Below, in pieces: positions 54,707 to 64,000 of a stretch of 64,000 nucleotides of DNA. This stretch comes from Marsupella aquatica. Its lineage: Eukaryota; Marchantiophyta. The stretch is from contig OZ316893.1 in assembly GCA_973895155.1 (NCBI GenBank), forward strand, positions 5,952,001-6,016,000, read 5' to 3'. The notes beneath the pieces are model-generated. The model searched no databases. It had not been told where the DNA came from and was given only the letters and a program-made list of their open reading frames with translations. A program made the translations under genes and the position numbers. Each line of letters opens with the position of its first letter. Position 1 is the stretch's first letter.

Positions 54707-57016
54707 GTTAGACTCAGAGTTCTAAAACAAGAGCGATGTCCAAAGCCTGCAGGAGATGTCTAAGCCTGCAAGAGACTTTAGCTGCGAGAGAAGAATCGGG
54801 ACTATGCTGGCTGCTGACAGAGGACTCCACAGATGCAAACTGCTGGATGGTGGAAAAGGTGTCTGAAATCTGGAGAAGCAGCATTTTGAAATTGGAGGAG
54901 TAGGGACCTTGTTGCTTTTACATGGTGTCAGCTAGTCCCTCAAGCTCACATTCGCATCTGAGTATCTTCGCTTCATTGTTGATGCAATTGCAAATAGTCA
55001 TCTTTGTGATTGTCAGTTCAGAATTAAGGGAAAGGTTCAATGTGTTGTTTTTGCTTTTGTGTGTCAAATGTTTTTCAAATCAAGCATGACTTCACCAGGG
55101 TTAAGAAGGTTCATTGATAGATTTATTGGAGCACCAACTTCCTCAAAAAGTAATTCAAGCATCAATTTCCTCATTTTTAAATAAATTTTTGTTGGGGGAA
55201 ATCTGTGGAACTCACAAAAAGGAAACAGTCGTTCACAACAATTGAACCCAGACTACTTGACCTTCCTTTGCACATGGCGTACTGGGCAATTGCTAGGGCA
55301 GAATTTGTCTCCCATCTTTCAAAAAAGGAAAATTCAGCCACCTTGAACCTAAAAAAAAGTACAGTAAATGAATACTTAGCTTTAACCACCGCTGTCCCAA
55401 AAGTTGTGGGAGCACAATAAAGTGACTCCACTTTGTTAACAAGCTAACTAATTATTACCCTGGGTATACCAGGTTTTCAAAATGTGCACTGGCGTTTGGT
55501 CATTTGATTCTTTCCAACTGTCTGCCTCTCTATCCACCGAGACAAATATCAGGTGCCACAGTGTTGTAGCATGTGTTACAAGGCATAACTATTGAATGTG
55601 ACAAAGAAAATTGTTTGGATGTGAGGCTCACAAGGGCCTACAAGTTTAGGTGTGCCTACATAGCATATATGTATGGGATTAAGAGAATGTATATATTTGG
55701 ATGAGAGGTGTGAACATGTGCAGCAAACATAGACATCAAATTAACAGACGGATGTCACTTTTTCATCCCACTTGATGGGTCTAATTAGGACCTCTCAAAC
55801 CTCAAATTTTGATGGACTTTAACTTGGTAGTTAAGGTTAGGAACTACCAATTTCATCACCTAAAATATGAAGCTTTGAGACGAAAAGTTGGAGTGAGAAT
55901 AACCCCAAACCCCCCAAGCCTACGAAAAACCACTCTTGAGCAACGTACATGATTATCTTCAAGCGTGCAAGGGAGGACTTTGGAACAGTGTATTTTTTAA
56001 GGTTTTTACTTTTTGGCCACAGTGGCCAATCTCCAGTGTGTGAAGGAGAAGATGCTCTAAATATTTTTTATCTGCTTATTTTCGTGACCTCAGATCTCCC
56101 TAGTTTTAAGAGATCTCCCTACTGTAGCTTTAAGGATGACCGATAGATTCTGGCTAATGGAACCCGTGATTAGGTGGAACATGGGTAATGAGAAAGAAAA
56201 ATACCAGTTAATTTTGGCCAAAAATGGCGAAAGCTTTTTGGGGAGGTGAAATGTGACGAATTTTCGCCGCTTTGGAAGCCATCACCATTTCCCACAGAAG
56301 AGAAAGTCATAAGCCGTCCGCACTTCCGCGTTGCTTAGCTCCTGCAACGCAATGCTCTCGACTTCCTAGTCTAGCACACCAGATCTCAGGTCCGCCGAGC
56401 TGGATTGAAGTTGAGTGCTTCTGCTGGAGGTAAAATCAGAGGACCCATAAGCCAGAGGTAATCCCATAAGCCAGAGGTAATCCCGGCAGCAGAGCTCCCA
56501 GACTGTGAAGTGTACGTTCTCATTATCCAGGTTCGGTCGTTTAAGTTGCTGAGTTTGGAAGTTGCTTGATTGATGATCCAACATTCCAATCGCCTGATAA
56601 GGTGGTAGCCCAAGTGTGAAGATAAATTTGATTTGATTGCTTGAACCAGGCATGTTGGGAGCAATTGTTGAAGCTAGGTGGCATTGAATCTAAGCGGGCA
56701 TGTAAAGCTTGGGAGCTAGAGTCGCAATTATCAGTGGAATGCTTTGGGCCATTTTGATTGGCTCATTCTGTTCTCAATGTCTGTAACAAATTGAGGACTC
56801 CTAAAGTTGTTCACCCACAGTTGCTCTCGGAGTAAAGTATGTGTGAAATCTGTCCATCTGTTTGTGTATTTTCAGCAAAGGTACGTCAAATGGCGAGAGT
56901 TTGTTTCCTGTGGATTTGCCTGAAGATTGTGACTATCTACTGTTTGTTGAAATTCACTCCGTTTGAGTCTTACGTTGAACCTTGCGTTGTTGTTCTGCTT
57001 TGTTGCAGTTCCAGCG
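54707..57016. other. Intergenic and promoter of the UGT gene
   Basis: No gene is supported; frames at 55.2-55.4, 55.9 and 56.4-56.6 kb lack motifs. A pyrimidine-rich tract and TTGTTGCAG just before the start codon at 57017 suggest that the UGT gene has a leader intron, whose 5' exon may lie around 56.3-56.9 kb. A short duplication (CATAAGCCAGAGGTAATCCC) occurs at 56.45 kb. Confidence 0.45.
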
Positions 57017-59344
57017 ATGGGTTCAGTCAAATGTGATGAAAGGAACAAAGCTCACTTGCTTTTCATACCTATACCCCATCATGGGCATCTGCTGCCAGGG
57101 TTAAGGCTCGTGACCGAGCTTGCTCGAAAGGGTATCACTATTACCTGTGCAGTCTATGATGACTTACTAGCTAGGCTTTCCTCCAACGGTTTACTATCGG
57201 ACCTTCAAAGTCTCGACGTCCAATTCATTGGAGTGCACAATCCCTGGGGACCAACCGATGACATACCTGCGATAGATTCAAGGAACCTACAGGCGTCTTT
57301 CAGGGCAGTGTTGGAGAAGCTACTCCGTGATAGGAGCTCTGGCATTCCAGGTCCTACTTGTCTCTTAACAGACATGTTTCTTACATGGGCTCAGGTACTC
57401 ACGCTCTCCTTGGCAACCGGTGACAGTGCGATTGCAGACTATCTGAAATCTGTTGTTGTGAGTTGGAACTGGTAGGACTTAAAACCATAAACTAAGAGTT
57501 ATCTCAAGATCTGAAATACGGACCTTGTTTTTCCTTCTGATAGCCTTCATCTTTTGTCTCTATCCTTTTCGAGGGAATTACCGCTGATAAAGTATTGTCA
57601 TCTGGAATCGAATGACTAATTATTTTGTAAAGGCTAAGCCGTGAAAGAGCATGCCTTTCTTTAGGCACACAGTATGATGGAGCTATGATATTCATATTGT
57701 CAAGATACTCAAACTGTACCAAGTCGGCATTTTGCCTTGAACATTAACTGACAAACGGTGCAACAGGACCTGTCCGAGAAATTAGAGATACCATTTTACA
57801 TGTTCATTCCGTCTGGAGCAATCTTAGCGAAACTGATGCAAGAAAATATTCGGCTCAGGGCGCAAAATATTTTTAAGCTAGATCCGGATGGCATGCTCTC
57901 CAAATATGACGGAGCCATTGGTATGGATGGTCTTCCGTCTCTGCGTTACCACGAGCTCATTTATTCTGCAAAACAACATCCTGCTCATTTCCTGGTTAGA
58001 GGTCAAGTAATGTGCAAAGCAGCCGGGGTTGTAATAAATACCTTCTACGAGCTTGAAGAAACGGTTATTGAGTCCATCGTTAATCCAAGTCTTCTTGGAT
58101 TTGAGGAGAATAAGGTATGGTGCTTTCTTCCCACAGAAGTGGAACTTTACACTTCAGCTGAACTGGATGCTTGTGTCGTCTGATGCTCGTGTGACTAACT
58201 TGCTCCACCCCCAAGTAATCTCATCGTGGTGCCAAATATCCAGTGACATTGACACTTTTTTTCTTGTTGGTTCTTCAAGTATGATTGTCCCACCTTAAGC
58301 CTAGAGCCTATTATATTCCCAGCCCTTTCGTGGTTTTCTTGTGTGTACGTATTCTCTCCACCAACATCTCCATGCATAGGGTTTATTTGAAACTAGGCGA
58401 ATGAAGTGAAGGCTAACTTGCCTTGTGATTCTGCTGCAGGTGGGAAAGGTTTTTCCTGTGGGTCCTTTGTTTACGGCATCACCCAAGCTCCGTAGCATTT
58501 CAGTTGTGAAGGAATTAACAGGCTCTGCAGACGGATCCATTTCTTGGCTGACTTCCCAGCCTCCCTCTTCAGTGCTCTATGTCGCTTTCGGGACCATGGC
58601 CAAACTCTCTGCAGAGAAGATATATGAGCTTGCATTGGGGCTGGAGGGCAGTAAACAGCGTTTCTTGTGGGTTCTTCCACAACGAAAATTCGGCTCGGAA
58701 GAGAATATCTCTTCAATCACTGATTTTCTTCCCGAAGGTTTTCAAGCACGAGTACTAGGTGACCGTGGCCACATTGTTACTGGCTGGGCTCCTCAGCTAG
58801 AAATTCTGTCTCATTCAGCCACCGGGGGTTTCCTCACACATGCCGGATGGAACTCTTGTATGGAGAGTATCACAATTGGTGTGCCAATGATTGCATGGCC
58901 ACAATGGGCGGAGCAGCATCTTAATTGCAGGTAAGGAGTTTCGCTTCACAGGATGTGACCATACTGAACCAATTCATCTAGTAGATCCCTCTTCATTAAC
59001 TCAAGTAGGTTTTTCTTCTCCTGGATCAGTCGTGACACATTGACTTGTCTGAGAGATATGCTTGCAATGGGAAAATGTGTTGCCACAGGTACATGGTGGA
59101 TAAGTTGAAGATAGCTGATGAAATTCATACAGGACCTGACAACATTTTAAATCGGAAGGAGGTTGAGAGGGCCGTGATGCTGTTAATGGTACAACCAGAA
59201 GGGAAGGAAATGAGGAGACGAGTAGAGGTGCTCAAAAGGAAGGGCGCAGAAGCAGTAGCCGAGGACGGCTCTACGGCAAGGGCGATTAATGACTTAGCAT
59301 GTGATATATATGCCCGTGTCCCCCATCGTGCTAAGAAAGTCTAG
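57017..59344 (+). CDS. Family-1 UDP-glycosyltransferase (UGT)
   Basis: Exons 57017-57394, 57767-58114, 58440-58930 and 59089-59344 join in phase to a 490-residue protein, the normal plant UGT length. The N-terminus has the acceptor-side block LLFIPIPHHGHLLPGLRLV with the catalytic His in HGH. The C-terminal half has GKVFPVGPLF, VLYVAFGTMAKLS and the 44-residue PSPG donor box from WAPQLEILSHS to WPQWAEQ. The box ends in Gln as in glucosyl transferases, with HAGWNS in place of the commoner HCGWNS. The enzyme would move sugar, probably glucose, from UDP-sugar to a small hydrophobic acceptor in the cytosol; the acceptor cannot be told. No signal peptide. ATG 57017 is the first in frame after the presumed leader acceptor. 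The frame is intact, unlike the neighbouring transposons. Confidence 0.93.
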
Positions 59345-62300
59345 AACTTGGCCAGGGACAGGACTGATCATGGCATTTAACTAGAATACTCATGTCATCA
59401 GCATTATTGATTGCTACTCTTGGGGGCTTATGCCCAAAGAGACCGTTGCATGCAGAGGCTCAGGGGATGGATGATGCCAATTTCTAGCAAGCAATTTGGA
59501 TACTTTCTGCTCCATCTAAATATCGTCTGTTTGGCCACGTTGGCTAGTCCGCAAATCGCTATTCTACGATTCTTTCGTGGCAGGATGAGCTCATTGTACA
59601 TGTTCTGTGAGGCTAATTTAGAATGAGCTCAATATACATATTCTTTGGCGGTACCATGGCCAGCCTAGATAGAATTCATTCTACAAATTTGAGTGGTCAG
59701 CTTGGCCAGTTCAAGAGAAGGCTCCGAAGCCTTTGCCAAACAACCTAGTTGGTAGCACCAATCTCAAAACCCTAGTGGTAGCATCCTTGCCGAAAAACTG
59801 AGGTTATAATCTCCTTGCCTTCGTACATTGATGGTCAGAAAACCCGGTGTGTTGTGTAGTGAATCTTCGATTGCTACATTGGGCCACCACAGCCATAATA
59901 GCATTTCCTCGCTGGCTCTCAGGTGATCCTGAAGCTGCCGGCCAATGTAAAAAATAGTGAATCAACGTGATTCGTGTGGTAACTACAATGAGGTTGTTGA
60001 CAAATTATAAGATTCGACCGGATGCTCGTTTCTTACAGAGAGAGGGCTCTCACAGGCAATTCTAGTCGTTATGAGAAGAATGCCGATGTATTCAAACTAT
60101 TGTCTCGTTGGCTGGACATTTCAGGTCCTCGATGACTGTGATGCTCCGTTTCATCACGAGGGTGATGAATTTGACTTCGTACTATTCTGCAACATCCCCC
60201 TGTCGTATTGGGATTTGCGAAATATAGCATTAGCAGAAAGCTTCAGGAGGCTCACATGTTGTTGCGAAACCTTGTACTCTGTGTCTCCTCGAAAATGTTT
60301 TCTTTAACTCCCTTTGGATCAGTTCTGCTTCAAGATATACAACAGAATTTGGAACACAAACCTGTTTGACATAACCACGAGTCTATCAGTCTGTTGCACT
60401 TTCACACTGCCTAAAGTTGGCCTACCCCTTCCCCACCCACAAGGAGTGAATGCCCTCGCTTCGCTCTACAACAGCAATCCATGACAAATGAAATTGCTCA
60501 CTCCAGGCCTTTTCAATAATGTAAATTATTGATGTAGTCATGGTCAAGCATTACCAAACAATCCAGACAAATAGATTTCCTCCCCACAACCTAACCACAT
60601 CTTTCCAAGACAGTCATTATCCTGTTTACTGTGACTGCTCACCATCTCCAACCCTGACTGAAAAGCCTTACAGCAATGCAGTGTTGACCCAACCCAGATA
60701 AAGTGGGAAAAGGCATGTCCAGTGGACTCATGGCAATGCTATCACAGATTCCAGGAGCCAGTAATCTTACAAATCCTAGTGAGTTTGAGTTTAATTATGC
60801 TCACTGAGGATCGTTTGTCACGAACTTTGAGGTGGTATTGTGTAATGCGAGCAAACAGGAATTTTGATAGCGAGCAGAATGTTGTTAGCGAGACACTAGT
60901 GGTTTTAAATTTCTTTAGCTTTTTTGCTGAATTTAATATTTTTTTGGTTAGGAAACTCACTAGCCATGTTTCCTAACCAAAAGAGGAGTCCCAAGGATTC
61001 TGGCCTCAACCACCTCAACTCTCCAATCTCTGCAAACTCCTTCAGCATCTGCCGTTTCCGAGACCGGAAGAGACCAATTCGCCACCACAATGATAGCTCC
61101 ACGAAATGCCTAATCCTCCGCTTCTACCCTACACTGCCTCAGCTTTCTCCTCTGCCTTCTTCTGGCCACTCCTCTACTCCTCAAACAACAAAAAACGACG
61201 GTCGAGGCTCTACACTAGCTACCCACCACTCTACCAAATGACTCTCAGCCTTGCAGGAAGACCTTAGTCGACCGTTTGTGAAGCTGGGTATCAATGACAG
61301 TTACATAAGCTCAAGTCAGGATCACAAGAATGTTGCTGCAAGGAGGGAGTCTGAGACTAACCTCCAAAACCAGACGATTGTGGCAATAGCGCATCTCAAC
61401 ATTCAAGTAGCATTCCAGAGATATCCTGGTCAAAGCGGTTCATCTCGAGATCAGGATTGCTCTTTTCCAGAACATTATCTCCTAAGACACCAAGAGACTT
61501 GCATTACTTTGCAAGCTATGGTCTGTTGTCCATGGACGTTGACTAAGGCACACCAGCAAAAATAGGATGTTGGGACCACCCACCTGGGGTGCAACTAAAG
61601 TTGAAAGCCAATCTAATGCCGCTTTTGTTGAATGCAACACTGCCAATTCCTTTACATTTCCCAGATCCAACAAGTACCCCTGGCTAACACCAGCCAGCCA
61701 GTCTAAAGTGGGACTTTATTTTGATCCTAAAGTGGATCCTGCCCATTTTGCTGATCGTCTATTTGCAAAATGTTACATGGGTGGGATAAAATCATGGTCG
61801 GCTGCATAGTATTAATGTTTGTTTGTCACTGTTTGATTGGCTAGAAACACCTCCCCATGTCAGGTCCCATGTGCCCTGGCTCCCCACCTTCATGATGTCC
61901 CCTCCGCCTTGTTGTCTTTGCCTCAGCCTAGCCCTTTGCACCTCACCTCGCCATTTGTGACCCTTAGTATCCATGCCTCACCCTTGCTAATCATGCAACG
62001 CACTGGCATGGGCGCATCATAGAATGGTTGTCACTCACACAATCATACATGACTCCTGCCTAGACTGAGAGAGCCATGAAATCTTACACAAAATCAAGAC
62101 CTGTACTATAATAGCTGGCGTTAATAGAGTCTAGTTCTCAACTATAGTTAGTTTGGCTTTACTAGGATGTTAACCTTAGATTAGTCAGAGATAAAATTCA
62201 ACTAGGCCCACACATCTCAGTCTCCTTGGGTAACTGATATAGGCTGAAGGAAGAGCAATCCTTCCTCATTTTTAACATGTATCTCTCATACTATGATCCA

Positions 62301-63204
62301 TAAAGAGTTTCTCAATTGTGTCTTTATGGTTTAGTGTGAGATTGGGTGCACTGTCATGTTCTGTTTCTGTGCGCCCGGTGACCCACCCCCACACCAATTT
62401 TTGCTTACCAGGCTGACTTGCTCTTCTTTGATCCCAAATAGAGGTGAGTACATTCAAACCCACAACCATTCCACTTATTCCCATTCAATTGGTTTTGAGT
62501 GACTCCTGTTTGCTCTATTTTCAGAGCATATGGCCATGTTTTCCACCTCCACCCCATCACCTTAAGTTGCACCCCCAAAGCCCAGGCCTAGTGACTTCAC
62601 TCTAGCCCAGACCCTGAACAGTAGGTTCACATCTCAATTTAGATTTTGTCAAGCAATATAATATGGGTGACTGCCAGCCTATTTCCTACTACTGAATGTT
62701 TAACTACCATCAGATCTTCCTAAGGATATGGAAAACCCTTAGATCTTCCTAGATCGGGCGAATGAAACACAGCCACATGTGTTAATCTGGCGTAATCGCC
62801 TCGGTTTTTCAGTTGGTGTTCCGCCATTTGTATGTAGCCAGAGCATCTCGTAGGCAAGGTGTACGCGATCGAATTTCGCCCACAAAAAGAATGGAGTGGA
62901 CGAAGAAGAAAACCGCGAAATGGGCCCCGAAATTTGGATTACAGAAGTAGAAGGAAATCAGCCGTGAGCGACGAGGCTTTGCTTTCGGCCAAGCAGAGCA
63001 GAGCCGGAGCTTTATCATTTCGTTGCAGCTGTTGTTGTTGATCTTGTTGCAGATGGCCGCGGTTTCAGCTACTATCGTCGGTGCTCTGACGGAAGGAAGG
63101 AAGGAAGGAAGGAGCGATTGTTCACCTATAGCCCTCACTAGCTTAGGAATCTCTTGACATTTCAGACGTCGACGATTCGGCTCTGTGTTGTGCGGGGCTC
63201 AACG
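59345..63204. other. Intergenic, no supported gene; 5' leader of the last gene
   Basis: Frames such as 60071-60307, 60924-61241, 61251-61565 and 61567-61809 have no recognisable domain or consistent splicing. They could be debris or exons of an unknown gene. The last about 350 bases before 63205 are G/C-richer and include a GGAA microsatellite, as expected for a promoter and leader. Confidence 0.4.
63091..63112 (+). repeat. (GGAA)n microsatellite
   Basis: Five to six GGAA units in the leader region of the gene starting at 63205. Confidence 0.9.
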
Positions 63205-63816
63205 ATGGCGAGTCAGTCCAATGTCTGTTCGTTCAGCAGCTCTTGTCTAGGAAACCAGTCGCAGCTCAGTCAATTCAGCTTTGCTTACGCCAATTCAGGT
63301 CAGAATCTGTGGCAGTCCAAGGATTTGCCGCCGTTGAGGAGAATGGAGACAAAACTTAGGGCTGAAAGAATTACAAGGAGACCGCGAAGGGAAGGTTTCG
63401 AGAGCTGGCAGAATTCGGATAGGGAAGACTACGAGGAGCTTGACGGCACGAGTAGTTGGGATGCCAATGCCGAGAACATTCGTAGGCGAAGATCCAAGAG
63501 GATGTATTACTCTAGACCAGAGGAAGAGGATGATGAGCCGTCCCCGTCCATGCGAGAGAGAGACAATATATCTGATAATTCTAGGTCGGACTACGACGCA
63601 AATGATAGGTCTGGAAATAGCCGTTGGGACTTTGGGACGAGTAGCAAGTATGGCAATAAGGATTGGGATTATGAGACGGAACCCAACAGGGCCCAAACAA
63701 AAGCCAAAGGTTGGCAATGGTGGTTTGCTGACAACAGTGATGACGCTTATGGGGAGGACGACGGTTATGAAGAGGAAGATAATTGGCTCTCGTGGCTGAA
63801 TGTGGATGTCAAAGAT
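63205..63816 (+). CDS. Acidic, possibly plastid-targeted protein, first exon
   Basis: The first exon (204 codons) ends in a clean donor (GAT then GTAAG), and the gene runs off the window. The first about 50 residues are Ser/Gln/Leu-rich and poor in acidic residues (MASQSNVCSFSSSCLGN), like a chloroplast transit peptide. An Arg/Asp/Ser-rich disordered stretch follows, then a Trp-rich acidic segment (KGWQWWFADNSDD, EEEDNWLSWLNVDVKD). I do not recognise the family. The ATG at 63205 (AACGATGGC) is the best start; an in-frame upstream extension to 63154 lacks a better context. Confidence 0.65.
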
Positions 63817-64000
63817 GTAAGATTTCTGTCCCGTCCTCGTCCTGTTTAGTAAGGCAGTTTAATTGTATCGCTGTCTAGGTTATCCCGTGTGGATGAGGCA
63901 TTCTGGCTTACAAATTCACATGTTCCAAACTTGAAGTCATGGCTACAAACCGACTATTTGTGCTACCTATAATTCTTACTCTGTGCTAAGTTGCTGCTTT
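63817..64000 (+). other. Start of an intron of the last gene
   Basis: Non-coding continuation after the donor at 63817, cut by the window edge. Confidence 0.5.

Noticed and set aside
61251-61809. Two consecutive plus-strand ORFs of 104 and 80 codons
   Set aside because: No recognisable domain or convincing splice junction between them.

Overview
The window looks like nuclear DNA of a land plant. It has GT-AG spliced genes, a REF/SRPP lipid-droplet protein gene, a family-1 UDP-glycosyltransferase gene with a plant PSPG box, and plant-type transposons (MULE, CACTA). Several features, such as a Crypton-like tyrosine recombinase and a protein resembling the DUF7869 type, suggest a non-seed plant (bryophyte, lycophyte or fern). 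The species cannot be fixed from sequence alone.

Layout. 1-5.2 kb: a retroelement-like coiled-coil protein on the minus strand, then gene-poor DNA. 5.2-17.3 kb: two copies of a duplicated 1.5-1.7 kb segment, each with one acidic-repeat gene of unknown function. Between the copies lies a 5.4 kb unit bounded by 30 bp inverted repeats; it contains a multi-exon tyrosine recombinase gene of Crypton type. A tRNA-related sequence sits at 14.3 kb. 19.9-21.5 kb: intact three-exon REF/SRPP gene. 57.0-59.3 kb: intact four-exon UGT gene. 63.2 kb to the edge: first exon of an acidic, possibly plastid-targeted protein.

The centre (22,577-54,706) is a three-level nest of DNA transposons, each with readable ends. 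Level 1 is a MuDR-like MULE with about 300 bp terminal inverted repeats (TIRs), two plus-strand accessory genes and a convergent, multiply broken minus-strand MULE transposase. Level 2 (26,376-49,527) is inserted in level 1. It has 25 bp TIRs and a CATA target duplication. It carries a small ORF, an F-box-like gene, an unknown gene, a ParB-like/DNA-methyltransferase fusion, and a convergent gene with a candidate DDE/D core that resembles DUF7869-type proteins. Level 3 (32,585-44,113) is a CACTA element with a TCA target duplication inserted inside the methyltransferase coding sequence. No transposase is visible in it; it is filled largely by a 530-585 bp satellite.

Each level carries its own short repeated motif, absent from the other two. 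Level 1 has GTTTATGTTCTG, in introns, the intergenic array and the TIRs, and it follows the direction of transcription. Level 2 has the palindrome CGATAAATTTATCG, in introns and spacers, usually followed by CATTC about 8 nt later. Level 3 has AAATGAC/GTCATTT. This element-specific tagging of non-coding DNA, together with the gene content of level 2, is the most novel observation. Nonsense codons, mostly C-to-T-compatible, and single-base frameshifts show that levels 1 and 2 are no longer autonomous, while the flanking host genes are intact.
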